From positions 1 through 64,000 of the forward strand of contig KV423918.1 of assembly GCA_001632435.1 (NCBI GenBank): a DNA stretch of 64,000 bases, written 5' to 3'. The notes beneath the pieces are model-generated. The model saw only the letters and a list, made by a program, of their open reading frames with translations. It made no database searches and was not told the DNA's origin. The position numbers and the translations under genes were made by a program. This document shows positions 35,086 to 45,867 of this stretch, piece after piece (the first letter of the stretch is position 1; the number at the start of each line of letters is the position of its first letter). This DNA is from Calocera cornea HHB12733. Taxonomy: Eukaryota; Basidiomycota; Dacrymycetes; Dacrymycetales; Dacrymycetaceae.

Positions 35086-35516
35086 CCGTACCCGTTGTAC
35101 CCAAATCAGACCACCGATCCGATTTCCGTATTATCCCATACGGCGGATACCGTGGTCTGATCGGCCCGTGCGCACGGTGCATGTGCCTCGCACGGGCTGG
35201 GCGGCGTAACAGCTAGGGTGCACATTACGTAACTGCACGTGAAGAACCGTGACTCGGGGAAGGGCCGCATCCAGGCAGCGCACTTCCCCGGTCGCACGAC
35301 GAGCCCGAAGGCTCCACCCTCCTCCCCGCCCACCGTGCCCTGTCCTCCCCCACACCGCCTGCTGGCTCCCTTGTCCCTCGCCGCGCCCGCCGCATCCTAC
35401 CCGCCTACCCCGGCGCTAGGCACTCACCCTCCTCGGCGCCAGCTCGCACGGGCCACGGCCGGATCGGGAGCTCACTGAGCGGAGGAAGGAACCAAGCCGC
35501 GGCAGCCAAGCCCAGG
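35086..35516. promoter_or_regulatory. Intergenic region upstream of the PDK-type kinase
   Basis: About 430 bases with the MED20 3' end, then a C-rich segment (35320-35460) before the start codon. No specific site recognised. Confidence 0.4.
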
Positions 35517-37092
35517 ATGCGCCCCACTCGGCGGGCGCTCACCTTCTCCCTTCCGCAGCCGACGCCGAGCACGTCCAGCACGCGCGCCCCGACGCACTTC
35601 TACCGGAACCGGCAGCTCGAGCTCTACGCGAGCAAGAAGAGCAAGCCGCTCTCCCTCCGGCAGCTGATCTTCTTCGGCAGGAGCATGAATGAGGAGAGGC
35701 TCATCAAGGTGCGTGTGTGTGCGGAGGGACCCGGGATGGAAGGCTGATGTGGTGCGGGGCGCAGAGCGCAAATTATGTGAGGACCGAGTTGCCCGTGAGG
35801 CTCGCACATCGCATACGGGATCTCCAAACGCTACCATTCGTGGTCGTCAGGCAGGAACAGGTCGCAAAAGTGTACGAGGTGCGTCACCCCACTGATATGA
35901 TACAAGGCATTGCTGCTGATCAATTCCCTAGTTGTACTGGAGCGCATTCGAGAGGTTCGTCCTGCGCTCCGATGGCACTGAATTCCGCTGATAGGCGGAC
36001 AGAACCCGATCCTACCCCCCCATCCACACCCGGGCGGACAACGACCGCTTCTGCGGGTTCTTACAAACGATCCTGGATGAGCAGTGCGTACCTCCCCTCC
36101 CCCCTTCCCCGTCCGATTCCCCCACTGACCCTCAGAAAACAGCGCAAGTGTGATCCCGACGCTCTCGCTCGGGTTCTCCCTCTCCTCTCAGCACCTTGAC
36201 CCCGAGCTGCTGGATACCGTCCTCCGGCGGATGCTCGTCTCGCGCATCTCCCGCCGCGTCCTCGCGCAGCACCACGTCGCGCTCTCCGCTTCCCTGGCGG
36301 GGCGCGAGCCTCCCGGGTCGGAGAAGGCAGATCATGTAGGGATCATCAGTACGAACCTGGACGCGGGGGAGTGTATCCGGCACTGTGTGGAGCTGCTCAG
36401 GCAGAGGAGGGGTGCGGATGGACAGGGGAGGGTGTGGCCGGAGGTGCACATTGATGGGGATCGGGACACCAAGTTTGCGTATATCCGCGAGCATCTCGAG
36501 TACCCGATATTCGAGCTGCTCAAGAATGTGCGTCTCCTTCCTTTTGTCTTTCGCATGGGTGGGGATGCGGGGCTGATGAGAGTTACGGCAGTCATTCCGC
36601 TTCACACGCCTCGCCCATCCTTCACCGGGTTCCTCCCCCCCAACCCTGCCCCCAGTGCAAGTTACGCTCGTCAACTCCCCCACCGACGTCCACATCCGTA
36701 TCTCCGACCAAGGCGGCGGCCTCACTAGCGCGGACATCAACTCGCCCTCAGACCTGTACTCCTTCTCCCACCTGCGGAACAAGGCGCGCCTTGCATCCGA
36801 CCGACTCGCAGCGCTCAAACAGGCCGCGTCCCGGAGGCACGGGGTGATGGCGACCGTCAAAGAGCAGCTTGCGCCCGCGGCCGACGGGGATGGGAGCGGG
36901 GGGGAGACGGGCGTGGAGGAGGACGCGGAGCTGGCGAGCCGCACGCACCTCGGCATCGGCCTGCCGATGAGCAAGATCTACGCCGAGTACTTCCGGGGCG
37001 GGCTGCATCTTGTGAGCCTGGACGGGTACGGGCTGGATGCGTACTTGAGGCTGCCTAAGCTGGGGACGATGCTCGAGGATATCGAGGTGTGA
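35517..37092 (+). CDS. Mitochondrial PDK/BCKDK-type protein kinase
   Basis: GHKL-fold kinase that phosphorylates and switches off the pyruvate or branched-chain 2-oxoacid dehydrogenase complex in the matrix. The N-terminus is Arg/Ser/Thr-rich and suits a mitochondrial presequence. LSLRQLIFFGRSMNEERLI and ELPVRLAHRIRDLQTLPF follow, then SVIPTLSLG and LDTVLRRMLVSRISRRVL. The N-box half EYPIFELLKN, the G1 box ISDQGGGL and the G2 box THLGIGLPMSKIYAEYF with GGLHLVSLDGYGLDAYL are clear. The stop is at 37090. The segment that should follow LLKN in the N-box (a RATVE-like stretch) is not found in clean frame: only a poor MRVTAV match at 36577. Pyruvate versus branched-chain specificity is not decided. 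Confidence 0.86.
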
Positions 37093-37644
37093 GGTGTTGG
37101 CAAATTGGGCTATGATAGCGCGGCGGGGGGATGTGACGAATTTCTTACTACGAAAGGGAACGAGCATACCGCGGAGCATACAATACTGCTCCCAGAGGCC
37201 ACAGGAGGCTAAATGAGCATCGGTGTTGAAACGGCATTCTATCCAGGACGAGCTGAGGCGGATGGATGATGGCTGCAGCCGCCTGTGTCCGACAACGGTC
37301 ATGGCGTGACGCGAGATGGTTCAACTATTATAGCCAACCTCCGACGACAACACGCAGCCGCACGATCGTCTCATTTCCAGCTACTCTGTATCCGACTCGC
37401 TCGTAAATGCCGACAACATCATCAATATTCGCCGGAGGGACGATCCGAGCCGCAAATTCCGACGACGATGCGTAATGTCCAGAGCAGCGCCTTAGAGCCG
37501 ATACGGTTCCCCGCACTCTGCATCTTCTTGGCTGTCGCCGTGGGAAGGTCGGATCGTGGAACCTGCACCCGCTGCCTCGCCAGCCACGGGATGACGTTCT
37601 CCGCGGGCGGGGGCAGGGTCCACGCGGGGCTCGCCGCCCTGCGC

Positions 37645-37655
37645 GCTGAGTCAGC
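37645..37655. promoter_or_regulatory. Palindromic bZIP-type site GCTGAGTCAGC
   Basis: An 11-base palindrome around a central G whose core TGAGTCA is the classical AP-1/Gcn4 binding sequence. Two near copies, CTCAGTCAG, follow at 37814-37822 and 37836-37844. All lie 320-520 bases before the reductase start codon. Confidence 0.5.
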
Positions 37656-38052
37656 CGTTCCACCCGGGCCATCGTCGGTGGTCTGGCCCCTGCGCGCCCG
37701 GCCAGCCACGTCGACCAACGGGCGGGCGCCGGGCGCGGCCTGCCCCGCGCAGCGCGGCGGTGCGCTGTGCTCGTTGGGCCCGGGGGCTGGGGTGCGTCGC
37801 CGGCCTCGCAGGGCTCAGTCAGAGCGCGGGCCAGGCTCAGTCAGCCGAGCGCGGAGGGTGACGCGGGTCTCGCCCTCCCGCGCTTCCTTCCCGTGCTTCC
37901 AAAGCCCGTGGGCCCGCGCCGACGCCGCCCAGGGCCGATGAGTCGCGCCCGGCACGCCCGTGGGCGCCCTTCGCAACGCTGCGCGCGGGAATTACAAAGC
38001 CGAGAGATAACGGGCGAGCGGGGAGAGGTGAGGTGAGAGTGAGGTGAGATGC

Positions 38053-38059
38053 TATATAA
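38053..38059 (+). promoter_or_regulatory. TATA box of the SDR reductase gene
   Basis: TATATAA lies 107 bases before the ATG at 38166, with a CA-rich leader between. Spacing and context fit a core promoter; such strong TATA boxes often mark inducible genes. Confidence 0.65.
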
Positions 38060-38165
38060 CTTGGAGGGGACAGGGTGCAGCTCGGCACATCCCCCCCACA
38101 GCGCCCCTCCCCCCATCACCACCGCACACCAACACGACCACACCACCAACAACAACGCATACACA

Positions 38166-39293
38166 ATGACCTACGGCAGCACCTCTACTGCCCCCACCGT
38201 GCTCGTCACCGCCGCCTCCGGCTTCGTCGGCAGCGCCACCGTGCTCGAGCTGGTCAAGCGCGGCTACCTCGTCAAAGCCGCCGTCCCCTCCGTCTCCCGC
38301 GCCCGCGCCTTCCTGAAGAAGCACCCCGCCTGCGCACCCGCCATCGAGTGGGCGATCGTCCCCTCGCTCACCTCCCCGCGCGCGGTCGAGGAGGCGGTGC
38401 GCGATGTGGACTATGTGATCCACGTCTGCTCGCCCTTTGCGCTCGAATATGACGACCCTATGGACCTCCTCGTCCCCGCCGTAGAGGGCACGCACGCCCT
38501 CCTCGCCGCGGCGGCCAAGCAGCCCCGCGTAAGGCACGTCGTCCTCACCTCCTCCTTCGGGGCCGTGCTGGACCCCTCCGCCGCCCCAGGCAGGCGGTAC
38601 ACGCCCTCCTCCTGGAACCCGGCCACCTGGGAGTCCGCGCTCTCCGCCTCCGACCCCGTCGAGCTCCACCTAGCGACCAAAACCCTCGCCGAGCGCTCCG
38701 CCTGGGAGTTCGCAGCGCTCAACGCTCCAGCCTACGCGCTCACGACCTTCTGTCCGCCCGTCGTGCTCGGTCCACCCGCCCAGCCGCTGGACGACCTCAC
38801 CCCCGCCCAGCTGGGCGAGAGCGTCAACCAAGCCTGGCAGCTCCTCTCCGGGGCCATGGCCTCGGTGCCCGATACGCGCTTCCCGCTGTTTGTCGATGTG
38901 AGGGACCTGGCGCGTTTGCAGGTGCAGGCGCTTGGCCGGGAGGAAGCCAGGGGGAAGAGGTACCTCGTCGTCGGGGGCGCGTTCACCAACGCCCAGATCG
39001 CCGCTCTGGCCCGCACACACTTCCCGAGCGAGGCATGGCGCATCCCCGTCCCCTCCGCCTCGGCCGCCCGGGAAGTGCCGCGCTACTCGGCGGATATGAC
39101 CGCCACGGAACGCGAGTTCGGCAGCGGCTGGACGCCCTTGAGCAAGAGTGTGCGGGATATGGCCGAGGTGCTGTTCAGGAGGGAGAGTGAGGTTGGGTGG
39201 GAGGCTGGCTGGGAAAGGGCTTGGCAGCGCGGAGGAGAGGAACTGCTCGACCTGCCGCATATCGAGCAGGGGATGACTGTGGAAGTAGCTTAG
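38166..39293 (+). CDS. Extended-SDR NAD(P)-dependent reductase (dihydroflavonol reductase/Gre2-like) with altered active site
   Basis: Single uninterrupted exon of 375 residues. The Rossmann start reads VLVTAASGFVGSATVLELVKRGY, where the first Gly of TGxxGxxG is Ala. DVDYVIHVCSPF, VRHVVLTSSFGAVLDP and WNPATWES match the Gre2/cinnamoyl-CoA-reductase group of aldehyde and ketone reductases. At the YxxxK catalytic site the sequence reads HLATK before TLAERSAWEF, so the catalytic Tyr appears to be His. The C-terminal half (FVDVRDLARLQVQAL, YLVVGGAFTNAQ) is intact and codon use is strongly GC3-biased, so the gene is under selection rather than decayed. It may have altered catalysis. Strong codon bias and the TATA box suggest high or inducible expression. 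Confidence 0.88.
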   Translation: MTYGSTSTAPTVLVTAASGFVGSATVLELVKRGYLVKAAVPSVSRARAFLKKHPACAPAIEWAIVPSLTSPRAVEEAVRDVDYVIHVCSPFALEYDDPMDLLVPAVEGTHALLAAAAKQPRVRHVVLTSSFGAVLDPSAAPGRRYTPSSWNPATWESALSASDPVELHLATKTLAERSAWEFAALNAPAYALTTFCPPVVLGPPAQPLDDLTPAQLGESVNQAWQLLSGAMASVPDTRFPLFVDVRDLARLQVQALGREEARGKRYLVVGGAFTNAQIAALARTHFPSEAWRIPVPSASAAREVPRYSADMTATEREFGSGWTPLSKSVRDMAEVLFRRESEVGWEAGWERAWQRGGEELLDLPHIEQGMTVEVA

Positions 39294-39514
39294 GCGGCCT
39301 GGGCTGAGGCTTCGGGGTTTTTCATTATACTATTAGCAGCGCAAAATTGTAGCATACAGGCATTGTTTCAATGACAGGGTTAACGACTCTCCTCATATCG
39401 TGAAGCGCAATCCGGAAATGCGGCAATCTAACGCATTGTTGCATGCCGGTAGTCGCATACAGCTAGGTATAAGTATGTGCGCCGAAGGGCGCATACACTC
39501 CCCGGCCCCCTAAA

Positions 39515-40850
39515 TCACGATACAACTTCCGGATTGCCCTGTGCGCTTGTCATGCCCTCGTACAGCCCGTGCTGCTCCCCAAGCACATAAGTCAACGTTC
39601 TTCGCTGCATGATCCCCGGGCCATCGTCAGGGTCGAGCTCCAGCTGAACAGGACGATAAGACCACATTAGGTTACGACAGGGGTTAGCGAGAACTCACCA
39701 GGGAGATCACGTCGTCTAGCAGATGGGCCTGGCCGACTGACATCCCTCCCATGGACAGGGTCAGCGCCGTCACGTGGATATGGAGATGATCTGCACCATG
39801 GTGAGTAGCAGCACAACAGAGTCGTGGCACAAGAAAGCACGCACAATAGCTGGGCACGTAGTGGAAATACATCCTCAGCTGGCCTGGGTCGACGCCCCAT
39901 GTCTCCTTCGCGACTCGTCGAGCGTCTGCCCGCACTTCTTTCAGCATGGCAGCGTGTGGTTTCCGAAGGTTCCGGATCGAACGAAGGGTGTGATCGCGGA
40001 TGATGGCGACAAGGTACAGAGAGGATAGGGTGGACTGGTCCCACTTCAGGTCGGGGAGAAGGACGTGGGTCGGCGTCGCGGAGAGGATGGTCTCGGAAGT
40101 CTTTCCTTCAAGGATGTTATGCACCCTGCCACAACATCCATCATCAGAAATTGTACGGGTAAATGTGCGAGAATGAAATGCACCATTGTATCCGCTCTGG
40201 AGGGATGGCATCGACCCATGGCACCACAACACTGCGGTAGAGCTCTGGAGTCTCGTGCACCATGATCATCTTCTGCCGACTGTACTGAATCAGCAGTAAG
40301 TCTACATTGTCTACACAAGTTCCATACGTACATACCTTGCGGATGTGCACTTCTGTCGCGTCCCGAATAAGTGTCATCTTCACGTCTGCTCCGCGTGGAG
40401 CCTCCGTACTGGACTTGGTCCAGCCAAGCAACCAGTTGTACTATCGCGACGCATCAATCGCAGCCCACAGGCAAGTATACAGTCCATGCTTACTATATCA
40501 TTTATGCCCAGCACCTTCACTTCCCCTATGTCACTCCTAACGTACTCGTCTATCGATGCCGAATCGAAGTGCGTCTTATTCATGATCAGAATGGCCTGGC
40601 TCTCGGAGGCGCTGCTCGGTCCAGCCGTGTCCGTTGCATGGAGTGCGGACTGATGAGAAGATGAAGGGTATGTGCCCAGAATGGCTATTGTCTTCGCGTG
40701 TGGGTCTGGCGACATTCATCTTCAGCACCAGTATGGACAGATCGTCGGACGCGACCTGCCTTCATTGAGCACACGCGTGAACGTGAACAAGGATAGGTCA
40801 ACAGAGGGGTTCTCCGCCGTCCCGGACAAGTTAGCAGTTTCACTAGCCAT
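39515..40850 (-). CDS. DCS1: Scavenger mRNA decapping enzyme (DcpS/Dcs1)
   Basis: HIT-family pyrophosphatase that hydrolyses the cap dinucleotide left after 3'-5' mRNA decay. The start at 40850 (MASETANLSG) leads to SLFTFTRVLNE, spliced to DPHAKTIAILG, then AILIMNKTHFDS. The catalytic half has KWDQSTLSSLYLVAI, RDHTLRSIRNL, WGVDPGQLRMYFHYVP and the HIT triad in YHLHIHVTAL. The C-terminus is LELDPDDGPGIMQRRTLTYVL, continuing with GEQHGLYEGM to the stop at 39515. The intron that joins LNE to DPHAK fits only if it begins with GC (GCAGGT) and ends CCAG at about 40720. Confidence 0.93.
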
Positions 40851-41341
40851 GTTATATGTGGATGAAGACGATGTACAGATTAGAGGTTTTATTCCCAATT
40901 GAAGACAGTCCAGCTCTCCCACAGTGATGGACCTGGGCGAAGAGGTACATCCTTGCGGGCGCCTCGGACTTGGGTGCTCGGCTCCGAATACAGCGACCCC
41001 CTTTCGCTTCCGTGCGGGAAAGAGGAATGCTTCCGCTCACATTTGGAGGAGGTCGCCCTCGCTGACTGAAAGTCTTTGGCTACCGACCTCGAGACCGTTC
41101 ACCGGCGATATCTGTGAGTACCCTGTCCAGAATTCTGTTCAGACGGACGTTGGAGGCATGGTCGATGTCGAGACGACTGTTGGCAAGACGGAAGAGGGGG
41201 CGATGGATGGGCTGTGTGCTGGATGGGTGGTGGAATGGATGGATGCACTTGGCCGACCCCTTCGACGTCCCGGCCTTGCTCTTGCAATATCGTCCCTCAA
41301 GTGCATGGAATGCTGACTGCCATCTTCCCATAGAACGCACA
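40851..41341. promoter_or_regulatory. Divergent promoter of DcpS and ribosomal protein uL2
   Basis: About 490 bases between start codons. The plus strand has a frame open into the ribosomal protein but no similarity; it is probably the 5' leader. No specific site recognised. Confidence 0.45.
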
Positions 41342-42210
41342 ATGGGTCGGGTCATTCGCGCTCAGAGGCGCTCGCACGCTATCTTCAAGTCCCACACGCA
41401 CCACAACAAGAACCCGGCAAAGCTCCGACCTCTGGACTTCGCTGAGCGCAATGGGTACATCCGGGGCATCGTGAAGGACATCATCCACGACTCTGGCCGG
41501 TGCGCACCGCTTCTGCAGGCTATTCAACTCAGTATACTGACAATTTGCAGTGGTGCTCCCCTTGCTCGCGTTGTTTTCCGCGACCCGTACCGCTACAAGC
41601 TCCGTGAGGAGACCTTCATCGCTGTTGAGGGCCTCTCCACTGGTTCCTTCGTCTACTGCGGTAAGAAGGCGCTGCTGGCTGTCGGCAACGTCCTTCCCGT
41701 CTCCCAGCTGCCGGAAGGTACTATCATCTGCAACGTTGAGGAGCATGCTGGTGACCGTGGTGCGCTTGCCCGTACCTCCGGCACCTCCGCCACCATCATC
41801 GGCCAGGATCCCGATGGTGGCAAGACTCGTATCCGCCTCCCCTCCGGTGCCAAGAAGACCATCGTCGCTTCAGCCCGTGCCACCGTTGGCATCGTCGCCG
41901 GTGGTGGGCGTATGGACAAGCCCCTGCTCAAGGCTGGCCGTGCCTTCCACAAGTACAAGGCGAAGCGCTACAGCTGGCCCAGGACTCGTGGTGTCGCCAT
42001 GAACCCCGTCGACCATCCTCACGGTGGTGGAAACCACCAGCATATCGGCAAGGCCTCCACTATCTCCCGCCAGGCCGTGCCCGGTCAGAAAGTCGGTCTT
42101 ATTGCTGCGCGCAGGGTATGTCGTGTCTACCTTACCAAGCTGCCGTCCCGCTCACTCTCCTGGTCTAGACTGGTCTTCTCCGTGGTACCCAGGTCATTCG
42201 GGAGGTATGA
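41342..42210 (+). CDS. RPL2: 60S ribosomal protein L8 (uL2)
   Basis: Large-subunit protein next to the peptidyl-transferase centre. The start [12 protein letters not shown] at 41342 is the family N-terminus. The first intron (about 41503-41550) separates [10 protein letters not shown] from [16 protein letters not shown]. The core contains [42 protein letters not shown] and [17 protein letters not shown], which carries the conserved His near the active centre. A second intron (about 42116-42169) precedes the ending [13 protein letters not shown]. Codon use is biased, as expected for a ribosomal protein. Confidence 0.97.
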
Positions 42211-42384
42211 GGTGGCGAGCGGTAGCAGTAGTAGGGGTCTACAAAATATATGCGTGCTGCATGTATGCATCATTTCCATGGCTTCTATGACGACCTATGA
42301 TTGCAAACTATCCGTGAACCTGGAGTTCCTGATTGAGAGTGCATTGCATTTCATTCCTGCAACGTGTTACATTATTGTTGTTGG

Positions 42385-44420
42385 TCACTTCGACGCGTCC
42401 TCCATCATCTTTCGCCAGCTTTTCTGAATCTCGATCGCCTGCCGGAAGATGCGGTACTTCGCATCCAAAAGTTTCTTGTCGGCAGGTGAGCTGGATGGCG
42501 ACACTTGCTTGCCGGGCTGGGTCATGTCGACCATGATCTGCCAGAGGTCCTCCTTCGTCTCCTCGCTGACCTTCTCTGCCTCCCCCTGCGTCTTCAGATC
42601 CCCGCTCTTCGCCGCCACGTCAGCGGCGAACCTGCCCAGCATCGCCGCGCCTACAACAACTGCCGCAGATGGTGAATGTGGCAGGATGACGGGGACGTTG
42701 CACACGTCCGCGAACAGCTGCATAAGGGCTGTGTTCTTCGCCTGGCTGCCCGACATATAGATCGAGTCGATCTTGTGCCCGTGAGAGTTCATCTCCTCGA
42801 TGATGTGCCGTGTTTGCAGGGCAATCGCCTCGAGCGTGACGTTGAACTTGAGCGCGAGGTCACCCAGCCCGTCATCTAGTGAGAGTCCGACGATCGACCC
42901 GCGCATCTTTGGATCAGCGAGTGGGGACCGATTGCCTGGTGTGGGTCAGCACAGGCTTTCTTCATCATAGAAACTACAATGCGCACCATGTAAATCCGGA
43001 TAGAAATGCAAGTCTTTGGTGAGATATGTCAAGCTCGTTGTTCCAGCTTCCTTCTTCAGCTCTTCAAGCGTCTCGGCCAGTACGTCGAAGATGTTGGTCT
43101 TCTTGTCATCAGCCAGCTTCTTCAGCTCACCGTACGCGGGGTGCGTCTTGATCATGAAGTCGATCAGCTACCACAACCGTCAATTGTCAATCCAGCCATC
43201 TAAGAACAGCCCATACCTGTCCCGTAGAGCTCTGCCCGCCCTCATTCATCCACCACCCGGGGAAGACCGCATTCTTATACGGCCCCCACACGCCAGGGAC
43301 GAACACGCCCTGCTCGCTCTGGACGATATGGCACGTGCTGGTCCCCGCAATGGCCGCCAGGCGGCCCCTCGAGTCGCCCAGCTTAGGCTGGGCGCTGAGC
43401 CCACCTTTGCTGCCCTCCGCATACCGTCCAGCGACGGTGCCGATCCACCCCGCGTAGGCGTCGATCACAGCGCTGCCAACGGTGGTACCTTCCTTCAGCC
43501 CGAGCTCTTGCGCCGCCTGTGCACTGAGCCCTGTCCCAACTGGCTGTCCGGCGGTGAGAATGAGCCCGTTCGTCCCCGGGGTGCCGCCGAGCTGCTCGTA
43601 CTCCCGCTTCACGACGTCCTCCAGCCCGATTTGGGACAAGAACTGGGCGTTCCAGCCTTCGGAGCCCTCCGCGCCGACGGGAACGAAGGAGCACTTGCAT
43701 ACAAGGGAGCAGTTGGACCGCGCGAGCGAGCCGGTGAGCTTGTACGTCACTGCGGGGTGTCAGCTGGACTAGGCAGAGGAGAGCTGGACACGCACGGAAG
43801 TCGGGAAGGTCGAAGAACATGCAGTTGGAGAACTGGCCGGCAGGCATGTGCTTCTTGAGCCAGAGGATCTTCGGGATCTCCATCTCCAGCTAGCATACAT
43901 GTCAGGGGATGTTCATAAAATTCCCTTGAGGGACGTACACTCATCGTCCCACCGACATACTCCAGCACCTTGCTCCCCGTCCCATTGATGAGGGCCGCCT
44001 CTTCCTCAGCTCGATGATCCGCCCACAGTATGATATTTCGCTCCCCCTGGCCCCCGCACTCTTTCCCCCCAGTCACACACACCGGTGTGCCCTTCTCGTC
44101 CGTCACAGCCAGAGAGCACGTCGCGTCAACCCCCACGCCCTTAACATCCTCCGGGGCCACCCCGCTTGCCTTGAGCACATCATGACAGCAGCGGCAGATG
44201 GCAGCCCAGATGTCGGACGTGGACTGTTCGAAGATCCGGGCGTCGCGAGAGTCTCGCCAGGTGCGCGTCTCATACGTGCTGTCCGCGACGAGCTTGCCGG
44301 AGGCGTCGAGCAGCGCTGCACGGGCCGAGCCGGTGCCGCTGTACTGGGTCAGTTGCAGGCTGCGTGGGATGCCGCGCTGGCTCACACGTCGATGCCGATG
44401 TAATGAGGTCCTTTGGACAT
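42385..44420 (-). CDS. FGGY-family carbohydrate kinase (D-ribulokinase type)
   Basis: ATP-dependent sugar kinase, most like the eukaryotic FGGY/YDR109C group thought to phosphorylate D-ribulose. The first exon [12 protein letters not shown] (start 44420) is spliced to [14 protein letters not shown], the N-terminal phosphate-binding loop. [47 protein letters not shown] and [11 protein letters not shown] follow; then [19 protein letters not shown], and the C-terminal ATPase part with [18 protein letters not shown] and [13 protein letters not shown]. The stop is at 42385. Length and order fit the family; the exact pentulose is inferred only. Confidence 0.9.
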
Positions 44421-44828
44421 TTCGATCAGGAATCACAGTAGGCTGCTCTGGGACGCAATCAAGGAAATAGGGAAAGCGACGGTCGAGGATCGCCTAGCAG
44501 ACCGGGTTGAAATGAAGTGGGGGCACCACCCGGTTCTTACCCCGAGGCGCGTGGCTCCGGGCGGGCCTCCGCCGGCGGTGTGGAGAGGACGACGACCCTT
44601 CGGATTCGGCAACAGGGTCCTCCGACGAGTCTTCCACCTCGGCTACCACCCGAACGCTGACTTTCTTCTCAACGCATTTCACCTTGTAAGGCACTTGCCC
44701 TGACACCCTGAGCACAGAGGCCAAGTCTAATCACAGACCTGCTACTCTAAACCATCATATCTTTGATTTCATATCCCTATTTTGGGAGCCACTGATACAG
44801 CGAATACGGTCACCAAACAACAGAGCGC
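44421..44828. promoter_or_regulatory. Spacer between the aldo-keto reductase and the FGGY kinase
   Basis: About 410 bases: 3' end of the reductase transcript and promoter of the kinase, both reading leftward. Nothing distinctive. Confidence 0.4.
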
Positions 44829-45867
44829 TTACTCCTGGTCCGCCCAGCCGAGGGAGCCCCAGCCGGTCCACTGGGGCTTGCACGCGCGGAAGTGCCTCGT
44901 CTTGTCGATATCGTTCAGCTCCTTGATCTCCTCGTCGGTCAGGTCGATGATGTTGAAGTTGGCGAGGATCCGCTCGTTCGTCACCGACTTGGGCAGCACC
45001 GTCACGCCCGGCCGGTTCGCCTGCAGAGAGATGAGCACGTTAGCGGTGGAGACGCCGTGAGCCTCGGCGATCTTGGACACCACGGGGTCCTTCAGGAGCG
45101 GGGAGTTGTCGGAGCCGAGAGGCGAGTAGGCAGTCACGATGATCCCGTGCTTGCGGCACTCCTCAACAAGGTCCTCCTGAGCGCAGGACTGGAGGAGGGA
45201 TATCAGAAAAGCAGCTGTCCAATAAAAAGGTGAATACATACCGGGTGAAGTTCAACCTGGTTGACAGCAGGGACGATCTTCGCCTCCTTCAGGAGCTCGT
45301 TGAGGTACTTGATACCGATGTTAGAGACACCTGGACCTCCGCATCAGCAACCGCCTTGGAACAAGCATATATGCGCCAAAACGCACCGATGGCCCGGACT
45401 TTGTCCTTGTTCTTCTCGTAGATCGCCTCCATCTTCTTCCACGTGTCGATCCAGTTGATCGACTTGTCGGCCTTGCCACCCTTCATGGGTGCGGGCTGGA
45501 GACTGTTAGCGCCGTGTACGCATTATGAGAGTGTCGGTCTTACCCAGTGCATGAGCCAGAGGTCGATGTACGTGTCCAGGGCCGCCAAGCTCTCCTCCAG
45601 CGCCTTCTCGGGCGTGCCGTGCTGCGCGTTCGGGAGCTTGGTGGTAAGGAAGATCTCGCCCCTCGGCACGCCAGACGCCTTGATGCCCTGTCCGACCTCG
45701 GCCTCGTTGCCGTAGTCGTAGGCGGTGTCGATGTGCTTGTACCCGGCCGACTTGAGCGCATACTCGACGGCGTGCTCGACCTGCCCCGGCGCGGACTTCC
45801 ACGTGCCCAGCCCGACGGTCGGCATGATCGCGCCCGTGTTGAGCGTGACGGTCTTGTGGTACACCAT
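44829..45867 (-). CDS. Aldo-keto reductase (Gcy1/glycerol dehydrogenase-like)
   Basis: NADPH-dependent cytosolic reductase of aldehydes. The start [13 protein letters not shown] at 45867 is followed by [14 protein letters not shown]. Catalytic Asp and Tyr lie in [15 protein letters not shown], Lys in [12 protein letters not shown], and His in LWLMHW. After two introns, [14 protein letters not shown] and [11 protein letters not shown] are followed by [16 protein letters not shown]. The NADPH-binding motif is [16 protein letters not shown]. It ends with [12 protein letters not shown]. All four catalytic residues are present. A TATA-like run sits 132 bases upstream. Candidate substrates are glyceraldehyde or pentoses, which would suit the pentulose kinase next door, but this is inference. 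Confidence 0.92.

Larger units (their letters stand above)
37093..38165. promoter_or_regulatory. Promoter region of the SDR reductase
   Basis: About 1.07 kb without a convincing gene; 37600-38000 is very GC-rich. It holds a palindromic bZIP-type site (37645-37655), two degenerate copies (37814-37822, 37836-37844), GAGGTGA repeats at 38027-38048 and a TATA box at 38053. Confidence 0.55.

Noticed and set aside
37285..37941. 218-codon open frame in the GC-rich promoter region
   Set aside because: High GC keeps stops rare; composition is Arg/Ala/Pro-rich without a domain, and promoter elements overlap it.
38052..38669. Antisense open frame over the SDR reductase
   Set aside because: Gly-rich shadow of a GC3-biased exon; the plus strand carries a full enzyme family.
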